This document shows, piece by piece, positions 26,220 to 33,767 of a DNA stretch of 64,000 nucleotides (position 1 is its first letter; each line of letters begins with the position of its first letter). The DNA comes from DASZIT01 sp036489495. GTDB taxonomy: Bacteria; Actinomycetota; Acidimicrobiia; Acidimicrobiales; RAAP-2. Position numbers and translations under genes: made by a program. The notes under the pieces were generated by a model. The model was not told the DNA's origin, did not search any database, and saw only the letters and a program-made list of their open reading frames with translations. The stretch covers positions 1 through 64,000 of the forward strand of contig DASXFR010000076.1 of NCBI GenBank assembly GCA_036489495.1, given 5' to 3'.

Positions 26220-27614
26220 TCACCCTGGTCCCGGGCGCTCGTCGCGGAAGCGCTTGAGCTTGGCGGCGACGTCGACCTCGGTGAGGTCGTCGAGCGAACC
26301 CGGGGCCACCACCTCTACCCCGATGCTCACACCGAGTCGATCCTTCAGGCGATCGCTCACCTCGGTGGCCACTGCGACATAGGCGTCGGGCGGGCGGTCG
26401 CTGGCCACCGACAGGATCAGCTCGTCCCGGTTGTCGCGCCGGACCGCCCGAACGAAAAAGTCGTTGGTGGTCCCGGGCACGGTCTGGGCGATGTCGCCCA
26501 GTGCCTCGGGCCACACGTTGACACCGCGCAGCTTCACCATGTTGTCGGCCCGCCCGGCGAATCCGGAGATCCGCCGGAGCCAACTCCCACAGGCGCACTG
26601 GCCGGGCGGTTCCAGCGACGACAGATCCATGATGTTGTACCGGAACTGGGGACTCCCGGTCTTGTACAGCTCGGTCACGCAGAGAGAGCCCAACTGACCG
26701 TCGGGGAGGGCCTCCCCGGTGTCGGGATCCACCACCTGAACCACGAAAGCGTCCTCGAAGATGTGAAGTCCGTCGTGGGCTGGACACTCCATGGCGACAG
26801 TCTGTACCTCATGGAACCCGTAGGTGGCGAAGTACTCGAGACCGAAGGTCTCCTCCAGCAGCTCCTTGTCGCCGATGTTGGGAATCGCGGTGAGCTTCAG
26901 GTCGGTGCGGGGATCGAAACCCATGTCCCGGGCCACATCGGCCAGCCGGAGCAGATAGTCGCCGGTGGTCATGACCGCCGCCGCCTGGTAGGCGATGGCC
27001 AGCTCGACCTGGCGCTGGCTCGAGGTGACGTTCCCGGTCGAGACGGTCAGCACCACACAGTTGAGCCACCGGTGCAACGCCTCCTCGAAAGAGAAGGCTC
27101 CGTTGTGGAGACCATAGGCCCAGGAGTTGAGGACGACGTCCCCGGGTCGCACGCCTTGCATATACAGCTGGCGGGCCAGCAGCAGACCGCCGACCTCCCG
27201 GTCCCAGGCGGTATAGAAGGTGGGGCGCGACACCCCGGTGGTGCCTCCGGACATGAACACCCGCATCGGCTCGCGCAGGGCATCGGCCGGCTCGACTCCC
27301 TGATAGTCGCCCCAGGGCGGATGGGCTTCGATGCTGAGCCGGATGTCCTCCACGGTGTAGGCGGGTGCCTTCCACAGGTCGTCGAGGGTGTGCAGGGCGG
27401 AAGGATGGAAACCGGCGTCGTCCCATCGGCGCCGGAAGAAGGGAACCCGGTAGGCCTGCCAGGCCCGCTCTCGCAACCGGGCCAGCTGCTTGCGGGCGAT
27501 GGTGTCGGGATCGTCGAACCAGGCGGTGGCGAAGTACTCCGGCGGCGGAGGATACAGACGGGTGAGGGTGCCGTAGTCCACGGCTTGCCACGGTCGGCGA
27601 ATCCCTTGCGACAC
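26220..27614 (-). CDS. PaaK-like CoA ligase (copy 1)
   Basis: A 464-aa adenylate-forming enzyme of the phenylacetate-CoA ligase group. The Ser/Thr/Gly motif MSGGTTGVSRPTFY starts at residue 121, ATYGFHE (A5) is followed by ELYKTGSPQFRYNIMDLS, then CACGSWLRR, and RADNMVKLRGVNVWPEAL (A8 hinge). A C-terminal lysine (KLKRF) is the likely adenylation lysine. It is expected to convert an aryl or alkyl carboxylate to its CoA thioester with ATP. It is close to a second copy at 57671-59056 (both begin GIRRPW-AVDY). It leads an operon with the atypical amidohydrolase and the HYHYNHPG protein, from promoter site B. Confidence 0.88.
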   Translation of the reverse strand: MSQGIRRPWQAVDYGTLTRLYPPPPEYFATAWFDDPDTIARKQLARLRERAWQAYRVPFFRRRWDDAGFHPSALHTLDDLWKAPAYTVEDIRLSIEAHPPWGDYQGVEPADALREPMRVFMSGGTTGVSRPTFYTAWDREVGGLLLARQLYMQGVRPGDVVLNSWAYGLHNGAFSFEEALHRWLNCVVLTVSTGNVTSSQRQVELAIAYQAAAVMTTGDYLLRLADVARDMGFDPRTDLKLTAIPNIGDKELLEETFGLEYFATYGFHEVQTVAMECPAHDGLHIFEDAFVVQVVDPDTGEALPDGQLGSLCVTELYKTGSPQFRYNIMDLSSLEPPGQCACGSWLRRISGFAGRADNMVKLRGVNVWPEALGDIAQTVPGTTNDFFVRAVRRDNRDELILSVASDRPPDAYVAVATEVSDRLKDRLGVSIGVEVVAPGSLDDLTEVDVAAKLKRFRDERPGPG

Positions 27615-27666
27615 CTACATCCCCTCCGTCGGCCGGCACCTACGTGGCGCGGCGAGCGCCATACTC

Positions 27667-27696
27667 AGACTAACTAAGTCAATCGTTTGAATCAAG
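27667..27696 (-). promoter_or_regulatory. Site B: promoter and operator for the CoA-ligase operon
   Basis: On the minus strand TTGATT (27695-27690), 17 bp, TAGTCT (27672-27667). The spacer contains the shared motif, read on the plus strand as GTCAATCGTTTGAATCAAG. It overlaps the last codons of the upstream SDR gene and lies about 55 bp before the ligase start. Confidence 0.6.
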
Positions 27697-28558
27697 ACCT
27701 GTCCGGGCCGCCCAGTCGCTGGCGGAGCGGCGAGTCGGCGACGAAGACCGGCAGGTCGTCCCGGTCGAGGAACGACGGCCGGGTCGACGAACCCCCGTCA
27801 ACCACCACCACCTGCCCGGTGATCCACCCGGCCAGGTCCGACAGCAAGAACAGGGCGGCACCGGCCACGTCCTCGGGCTCGCCCCGCCGTCCGAGCGGGA
27901 CCGCCTGTCGCTCGGCATCGGCGTCCGGTAAATCCGAACGGTGGGAATCGCTGGCCGGTGTGCGGATGGTGCCGGCGGCCACCGCGTTCACCCGGACCCC
28001 GAACCGGGCCCACTCGAGGGCTTCCGTTCGCATCAGCGCCAACATCGCCGACTTGGCCACCGCGTAGGCAGCACCGAAGGGTAGGGCGGACAGTCCGACG
28101 ATCGAGGAGAGGTGGACGATACTGCCGCTTCCAGCCGCGACCAGCCGAGCCCCGACGGCCCGCGAGGTCAGCAGCGCGGCGCGGAGGTTGAGCTCGAGCA
28201 CCTGGTCGAAGGCCGCCGGGGCGACCGACAGCACCGGGCCCCAGAGGTCGGGAGCCAGTCCCCCCGCCACGTGGACCAACCCGTGCAGCCGACCCAGATC
28301 CTCCGCCGACGCCACCGCTTGCTCCACTTCGTCAGGTCGGCGGACGTCAGCCACCAACAGGCGGTGCGGACCGGAGGTGCCGGCCAACGCCATCTCGACC
28401 GCGCCGAGGTGGTCACCATCGACATCGACGGCGGCCACGCTTCCACCCGCCTCGGCCACCACCCGGCAGATGGCGGTGCCGATCCCTCCACCCCCGGCTC
28501 CGGCCACCACCACCACCCGGCCACCCAGACCCATCCGCTCGAGGACGTCGCCGCTCAT
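27692..28558 (-). CDS. SDR-family oxidoreductase
   Basis: A 288-aa short-chain dehydrogenase. The nucleotide motif VVAGAGGGGIGTAIC lies near the N-terminus (atypical GAGGGGIG), with Ser in IVHLSSIVGLS, Tyr/Lys in YAVAKSAM, and a C-terminal ITGQVVVVDGG. It has a longer tail than usual, ending in LPVFVADSPLRQRL. The start MSGDVLERMG is chosen because upstream in-frame sequence is antisense to the divergent gene at 28658. It is probably an alcohol or hydroxyacyl dehydrogenase of the catabolic region. Confidence 0.88.
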   Translation of the reverse strand: MSGDVLERMGLGGRVVVVAGAGGGGIGTAICRVVAEAGGSVAAVDVDGDHLGAVEMALAGTSGPHRLLVADVRRPDEVEQAVASAEDLGRLHGLVHVAGGLAPDLWGPVLSVAPAAFDQVLELNLRAALLTSRAVGARLVAAGSGSIVHLSSIVGLSALPFGAAYAVAKSAMLALMRTEALEWARFGVRVNAVAAGTIRTPASDSHRSDLPDADAERQAVPLGRRGEPEDVAGAALFLLSDLAGWITGQVVVVDGGSSTRPSFLDRDDLPVFVADSPLRQRLGGPDRS

Positions 28559-28657
28559 TGACTCATTCAACTGCCTGTGGGAAGGTCCCCGCGTCCCCAA
28601 ACCCGGAGAGGCGCCAGACACGTGGGTCGTACCACTCACCCCGTTCGAGCGTCGGCC

Positions 28658-29260
28658 ATGCTCGAGTTGCAATCCGACGTCGACCCTGAGGTCGATGAAC
28701 TGTTCAATGCCTGGTGCGACCACCACCATGCCGAGCTCTTGTCCCTTCCCGGGGTTCTGCGGGCCCGGCGTTACGTCCGAACCGACGGACGGCGCGGCAC
28801 CGGTCGCTACCTCACTGTCTATGACCTCGACTCGGCGGCGGTGCTCGACACCCCGACATTCCTCCGTCACTCCACAACCGGGACCCCGATGCCCGACGCG
28901 CTGGGCCCGTCGCTGGTCTACGAGCGGACGGTGGCCACCCTGGTCGGATCGGCTGGCGACATCTCCGGGGCCGATGGGCTGATACGGGCCCGGGTGCCCA
29001 CCGGCTCGGGTGAGCTCGCGCCCCTTGCCGATCGACTTCTGAAGACCGGCCCCGGAACGGTGGTCGGGGTCCGGCTCTTCCACGCCGGAGACGGACCCGA
29101 GGTTCCGGTCGTCGCCTTCCTCGACCGCCTCTCCCCTGGGAGCTTCGAGTCCCCGAGCCGGTTCGAGGCCGATAGCACCTTGACCGAGGCGGTCGCCTAC
29201 CGGCTGGTGTTCGACGACTCGTCCCCTCGGCCTCCGACTGATCCCGGCAGACCTGGTTGA
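28658..29260 (+). CDS. Small dimeric ferredoxin-fold-like protein (DUF4286/EthD-like)
   Basis: A 200-aa protein. The N-terminal half has the pattern of DUF4286-type proteins: VDELFNAWCDHHHAELLSLP, then GVLRARRYVRTDG, GRYLTVYDLDSAAVLDTPTF. The second half (VVGVRLFHAGDGPEVPVVAF) may be a degenerate second repeat. Such small alpha-beta proteins often sit in oxidative degradation clusters; the activity is unknown. It diverges from the SDR gene with about 100 bp between. Its 3' end contains the -35 box of promoter site C, so it may be cotranscribed with or only read into the next operon. Confidence 0.72.
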   Translation: MLELQSDVDPEVDELFNAWCDHHHAELLSLPGVLRARRYVRTDGRRGTGRYLTVYDLDSAAVLDTPTFLRHSTTGTPMPDALGPSLVYERTVATLVGSAGDISGADGLIRARVPTGSGELAPLADRLLKTGPGTVVGVRLFHAGDGPEVPVVAFLDRLSPGSFESPSRFEADSTLTEAVAYRLVFDDSSPRPPTDPGRPG

Positions 29261-29310
29261 CACCGGGTGAGCTGCTCGGTAGCCTGCTCAAACAAACGTT
29301 AGAGTGACCA
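29257..29310 (+). promoter_or_regulatory. Site C: promoter and operator of the amidohydrolase-hyuBA operon
   Basis: TTGACA (29257-29262), 17 bp, TAGCCT (29280-29285) is the best promoter match in the window. The related motif CAAACGTTAG with flanking CAAA and GTGACC (29290-29308) lies on the expected start point, a position suited to repression. Confidence 0.7.
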
Positions 29311-29336
29311 ATGGCGCCTGCTCAGGAGGTGCGGCC

Positions 29337-30521
29337 TTGCGCGACGGCTTCAAGATCTTCGACGCAGACGCCCATGTCCTCTATCCGGTGGACCTGTGGC
29401 CGCGGTTTCTCGACCCCCGCTATGTCGACCGGGTGGGTACCCGGCAACCGGTCCCCGGATTCGAGACCTATAACCCGGTCACCGTCGACGGCCGCTGGAC
29501 CCAGCACGACACCATCCTTTATGGCCAGTTCCAGAAGTACATCGACTGGACCAAGGACGACATGATCGCCAAGTACGGCGAAGAGTTGGTCCTCGGCGGG
29601 TTCACCGGCGACCGGGTGGCCAGAGCCCTGGCCCAAGATGGGATCGACCTCTCGGTGATCTACGGGCCGGAGTACGACCTGTGGTTCGAGGGCATCGATC
29701 CGGATCTCCAGGCGGCGATGGTTCGGGCCTACAACCGGTGGGGCGCGGAGATGCGCGAGTCCTCGGGCGGCCGGGTCCATACCGCCAGCCCGCTCCCGCT
29801 CAACGACGTCACCCGGGCCGTGGACGAGATCGAATACGCCTATCACGAGCTCGGGATCCGCGCCTTTTGGGCCCGCCCCGACCAATTCAACCAACGCACC
29901 CTGGGCGACCGTTACTACGACCCGATCTGGGAGCTGCTCCAAGACCTTGACGTTCCCTTCTCCACCCACGAGTTCATGGGCCTGCGGGGCAACTCGTTCG
30001 GCAGTGATCGTTTCCGGGGCTACTCGGAGTGGCACACCGTCGTCCACCCCTTCGAGGCGATGGGGGCGATGGTGGCGATGATCTGTCATGGGGTCTACGA
30101 GCGATTCCCTCGCCTGAGGGTCGCCTACCTCGAAGCCGGTTGCGGTTGGTTGCCCAGTTGGCTCCACCGCATCGACGAGCACCTGGAGATGGCCGGGGCC
30201 CGCGAATTCCCCGATCTCACCATGTCGGCGTCGGGGTACTTCGCTCGCAACTGCTGGATCACCACCGAGTGTGAGGATCCCTATGTCGCCGATGTGATCC
30301 GTTGGCTGGGAGACGACCGCATCCTCTTCGAGTCCGACTTCCCCCATCCGGATTCCAAGTTCCCGCGCACCAGCGTCGAATTCCTGGAGCTGGCCCCGGA
30401 CAAGATCAGCCTGGAGAGCAAGAAGAAGATCCTCTGGGACAATCCGGTGGGCTTCTACCGATTCCCCGATGGCTACCTGCCGTCCGAGTTCAGCGAAGGC
30501 ACCGCGCCGGCCCACCCGTGA
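29337..30521 (+). CDS. Amidohydrolase-2 family metal-dependent hydrolase
   Basis: 394 aa from a TTG start, chosen because AGGAGGT lies 6 bp upstream; the alternative GTG at 29304 would place the promoter start point too close. The ACMSD-like TIM barrel shows the metal ligands in IFDADAHVLYP (DxDxH pattern), FSTHEFMG, CHGVYERFP and ILFESDFPHPDSKFP. It probably acts as a hydrolase or decarboxylase on a carboxylated substrate. It is the first gene of the operon continuing with two SDRs and HyuB/HyuA; its stop overlaps the next GTG (GTGA). Confidence 0.88.
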   Translation: MRDGFKIFDADAHVLYPVDLWPRFLDPRYVDRVGTRQPVPGFETYNPVTVDGRWTQHDTILYGQFQKYIDWTKDDMIAKYGEELVLGGFTGDRVARALAQDGIDLSVIYGPEYDLWFEGIDPDLQAAMVRAYNRWGAEMRESSGGRVHTASPLPLNDVTRAVDEIEYAYHELGIRAFWARPDQFNQRTLGDRYYDPIWELLQDLDVPFSTHEFMGLRGNSFGSDRFRGYSEWHTVVHPFEAMGAMVAMICHGVYERFPRLRVAYLEAGCGWLPSWLHRIDEHLEMAGAREFPDLTMSASGYFARNCWITTECEDPYVADVIRWLGDDRILFESDFPHPDSKFPRTSVEFLELAPDKISLESKKKILWDNPVGFYRFPDGYLPSEFSEGTAPAHP

Positions 30522-31276
30522 ACCGCGAATCGGGGGCGACCAAGGCGACGGTGGTGGTCAGCGGTCCTGGCACCGGTCTGGCCGATCGGCTGGTCACCCG
30601 CCTGGCCGAGGGCGGGCACCCGGTCGGCATCGTCAGCCCACACGGGGCCGAGGCCCGGGCGGCATCGGTGCGGGCCGCCGGCGGGAGGGCCATCGGGGCC
30701 GGTGTCCAACCCGGCGACCGACCCGCCCTGGATGCGGGGTTGGCCCGGTGCGCCGAACTCGGCCCGATCAGCTCGGTGGTGCTCGCCTACCACTCGGCAG
30801 CCGCCGCCCAGCCCCGGCCGCTCACGAGCCTGTCCGACGACGAATGGGACAGCTTCTGTGAGGCACCGATCCGCGCCTGTCTTGTCGGGCTCCAATCCGC
30901 CCACCAGCTGCTGTCCGGTTCGGGTGGGGCGGTCGTGGTCGTCGTCCCGACCGTGGCCCTGGTCGGGGCCGACGGCCATGTGGCCGCCACCACCTCGGGC
31001 GAGGCTCAGCGGATCCTGGCCAAGTCGGCGGCCCGGCGATGGGGAGGCTCGGGGATCACGGTGAACGTCGCCGCCGTCCCCCTCGAAGCCTTGGATGACG
31101 GTGCGGGCGTGGCGGCGGCCGGGGGGGCACCGCTCAGCCTCGGCCCGCCGGCGCTGGCTCCCGGTGACCCCGCCATCGCGATCGCCTCGCTGGTCAATGC
31201 CCTGGCCGGTGGACTGGACGGGATGGTGACCGGCGCCACCGTTTGCCTCGACGCGGGGGCGGTGATGGCGCCGTGA
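30518..31276 (+). CDS. SDR-like protein with degenerate catalytic residues
   Basis: 252 aa from a GTG overlapping the previous stop (GTGA). It has Rossmann-like sequence throughout (VVVSGPGTGLADRLVTRLAE, then VVVVVPTVALVGADGHVAATT and GMVTGATVCLDAGAVMAP), but the classical GxxxGxG, NNAG and YxxxK are not clearly present: the nucleotide loop is GPGTGLA, and the Tyr/Lys region reads TTSGEAQRILAKSAARR. It may be a structural partner of the following SDR, similar to paired SDR subunits known elsewhere; that is inference. Confidence 0.78.
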   Translation: MNRESGATKATVVVSGPGTGLADRLVTRLAEGGHPVGIVSPHGAEARAASVRAAGGRAIGAGVQPGDRPALDAGLARCAELGPISSVVLAYHSAAAAQPRPLTSLSDDEWDSFCEAPIRACLVGLQSAHQLLSGSGGAVVVVVPTVALVGADGHVAATTSGEAQRILAKSAARRWGGSGITVNVAAVPLEALDDGAGVAAAGGAPLSLGPPALAPGDPAIAIASLVNALAGGLDGMVTGATVCLDAGAVMAP

Positions 31277-32037
31277 GCAGTTTGTCGGGCAAGACGGTGC
31301 TGATAACCGGGGCCGGGAGCGGGGTGGGGCGCGGCCTGGCCCTGGCCTGTGCCGGTGCCGGTGCCTCGGTGGTGCTGGGGGTGCGGGACCCGTCCAAAGG
31401 CAACGAGGTCGTCGATCGGGTCACCGAGCGGGGCGGGACCGCGGTGGCCGTGGCCTGCGACGTCACCGCGCCCGGGCAGGTGGACGAGGCCCTCGGGCTG
31501 GCCGCCGACCGGTTCGGCGGGATCGATGCCGTCATCCATAACGCCGTCAGTGCACAGTCGAGCCAGCCGGTTGCCCTCGAGTCCGCCCCGCTCTCGCGGT
31601 GGGACGAGCATGCCAGCGTGTCGATCACCGCGTCGTTCCACATCGCCCAAGCCGCGTTCAGCCAGCTGGCCGAGCGCCGGGGCACCTTGGTCTTCATGAC
31701 CTCACCGGCCGGTGTCGACGGCAGCGAACAACTGTCCTTTTACGCCGCGGTCAAGGCGGCCCAACGCGGACTGGTCAAGAGCCTGGCCCGGGAGTGGGGA
31801 CCGCTCGGTATCCGGGTCAACGCCATCGCTCCGCTGGCCGCGACTCCGGCCATGGATCGGGCCTTCGCCGCCGATCCACAATTGGAAGGCAGGGTACGGG
31901 GGCTGATTCCGCTCGGGCGTCTGGGTGACAGCGAGCTCGACATCGGCCCCGCCGCCGTCTTCCTCTGCGAGGACGGCTCCCGGTACATCACCGGCCAGAC
32001 CCTGGTGGTAAGCGGCGGCCGGTTCACCACCGGTTAG
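31273..32037 (+). CDS. SDR-family oxidoreductase
   Basis: 254 aa from a GTG overlapping the previous stop (GTGA). It is a complete classical SDR: TGAGSGVGRGLA nucleotide motif near residue 12, HNAVSAQSSQ at the NNAG position, catalytic Ser in MTSPAGVDG, YAAVK, and C-terminal YITGQTLVVSGG. The close coupling to the degenerate SDR suggests a heteromeric pair. It is followed 17 bp later by hyuB. Confidence 0.88.
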   Translation: MSSLSGKTVLITGAGSGVGRGLALACAGAGASVVLGVRDPSKGNEVVDRVTERGGTAVAVACDVTAPGQVDEALGLAADRFGGIDAVIHNAVSAQSSQPVALESAPLSRWDEHASVSITASFHIAQAAFSQLAERRGTLVFMTSPAGVDGSEQLSFYAAVKAAQRGLVKSLAREWGPLGIRVNAIAPLAATPAMDRAFAADPQLEGRVRGLIPLGRLGDSELDIGPAAVFLCEDGSRYITGQTLVVSGGRFTTG

Positions 32038-32054
32038 AGCGTTAGAAAGGCGTC

Positions 32055-33767
32055 ATGCACGAAGACCGAGAAGGGGGGGAAGCGGCATCGGCGTCGGCCG
32101 CCTCATTGGCGATCACCGCCGAGATCGTCCGCAACGCCTTGGCGGTCGCGGTCGAGGAAGCCAGCATCGTGGTCGTCCGGTCATCCCACAGCTCCAACAT
32201 CCAGGAGGGGGCCGACGCCGCCGGGGCATTGCTCGATGCCGGCGGCCGGTTGGTCGCCCAATCGGCGGCCACCAGCGTGATGCACAGCGCCAGCCTCCGC
32301 AGCGGGCTGCGGTCGATCCTCCAGGAGATCGCCCTCGACGAGTTGCGGCCCGGCGACGTGCTGGCCTGCAACGACCCCTACCGCGGCGGGATCCACGCCA
32401 ACGACATCATGGTGCTACGCCCGGTCTTCGCCGAGGACCGGGTCCGCTGGTTCGGCGGGACCCTCATCCACGTGGCGGATATGGGCGGCTCGGCGGTGGG
32501 CGGCCTCGGGTCGTTGGCCGGGGACACCTACGCCGAAGGGGTTCTGCTGCCCCCGGTGTGGCTCTACCGGGAGGGGAAGCCCAACCGGGATGTCCTCGGC
32601 ATCATCGAGCGCAACAGCCGGGCCCCGGGCAAGGTGGTGGGCGACGTCCAAGCGTTGGTGGCCGGGGTGAACGTGATCGCCCGTCGGATGGACGAGCTCA
32701 CCCAGCGGTACGGCATCGACGAACTCGAACGCCAGGTCGACCACTTCATCGACTACGCCGCCCGTCGGATCCGCGACGAGATCCGGCGCATTCCCGCCGG
32801 CTCCTACCGGGGCAGTTTCACCATCGACACCGACGGCGTCTCCGATCGGACCTTCGACATCGTCACCACCGTCAACGTGGGTGACGCCGACATCACCGTC
32901 GACTTCGGCGGCACCGCCGACCAGTCCCCCGGGGCCATCAACTCGTCGGTATCCCAGACCCTCTCGGGAGTCCTCTACGCCATCCGGTGCTTCGTCGACC
33001 CGTCGATCCCCATGAACGAGGGATGCTTCGACGCCATCCACACCGTGCTCCCGCCAGGTTCAATGGTCAACCCCAACCCACCGGCGGCCTGCGGCGGACG
33101 GGTGGTGACGGTGACCGCCGCGGTCGAAGCCATCCTCCAGGCGCTGTCGCAGGCGGTCCCCGACCGGGCGGTGGCCGCCAGTGCCCTCATCCACGTCTAC
33201 ACCCTCACCGGGCTGCATCCCGACGGCGAGCGCTGGCTGTCCCTCGGTTACGAGTTCGGCGGGATCGGGGCCCGCCACGGCGCCGACGGGCCCGACGCCA
33301 CCGGTGCCTACTTCCTCGGCGGCCGTTCGGTCATCCCCCAGATCGAACCGCTGGAAGCCCAACTCCCCCTGGTGATCGAGCGCTGCGCCCTGGTCGCCGA
33401 CTCCGGCGGGCCCGGCCAGTGGCGGGGCGGACTCGGAGTGGAGATGAGGATCCGGCTGGAGTCCTCCGCGCAGCTCACCGTGCGCGGCGACCGGATGGGG
33501 ATGCCGCCGCCCGGGGCCCACGGGGGGTGGCCGGGGGGCGCCGGTCACTTCGCCATCGAGCGAGCCGGGGGGGCCACCGAGTGGCTCAACCCCAAACAGC
33601 AGCACGTGCCGCTCGAGGCCGGGGACGTCTTCGTGATGCGCACCTCGGGTGGCGGGGGCATGGGGCCGCCCGCCGACCGCCTCCCCGAGGCGCTGGCCGA
33701 GGACCTCGCCGAGGGCAGAGTCTCCGACCCGGCTCCCTACGCGGCCACCGGAAGAGCCGCCTCATGA
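32055..33767 (+). CDS. Hydantoinase B/oxoprolinase-family subunit
   Basis: A 570-aa HyuB-family protein: MHSASLRSGLRSIL, GDVLACNDPYRGGIHANDIM, FGGTADQSPGAINSSV, and a C-terminal SGGPGQWRGGLGVEMRIRLE with RTSGGGGMGPP. HyuB works with HyuA in ATP-dependent opening of hydantoin, oxoproline or N-methylhydantoin rings, or as acetone/acetophenone carboxylase subunits. Here HyuB precedes HyuA, and the genes overlap (ATGA). The substrate is unknown. The length (570) fits the hydantoinase group. Confidence 0.9.
   Translation: MHEDREGGEAASASAASLAITAEIVRNALAVAVEEASIVVVRSSHSSNIQEGADAAGALLDAGGRLVAQSAATSVMHSASLRSGLRSILQEIALDELRPGDVLACNDPYRGGIHANDIMVLRPVFAEDRVRWFGGTLIHVADMGGSAVGGLGSLAGDTYAEGVLLPPVWLYREGKPNRDVLGIIERNSRAPGKVVGDVQALVAGVNVIARRMDELTQRYGIDELERQVDHFIDYAARRIRDEIRRIPAGSYRGSFTIDTDGVSDRTFDIVTTVNVGDADITVDFGGTADQSPGAINSSVSQTLSGVLYAIRCFVDPSIPMNEGCFDAIHTVLPPGSMVNPNPPAACGGRVVTVTAAVEAILQALSQAVPDRAVAASALIHVYTLTGLHPDGERWLSLGYEFGGIGARHGADGPDATGAYFLGGRSVIPQIEPLEAQLPLVIERCALVADSGGPGQWRGGLGVEMRIRLESSAQLTVRGDRMGMPPPGAHGGWPGGAGHFAIERAGGATEWLNPKQQHVPLEAGDVFVMRTSGGGGMGPPADRLPEALAEDLAEGRVSDPAPYAATGRAAS

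Noticed and set aside
28577..28657. N-terminal extension of the DUF4286-like gene to 28577
   Set aside because: The extra 27 residues are Arg/Pro-rich shadow, and the motif-bearing part begins at the ATG at 28658.
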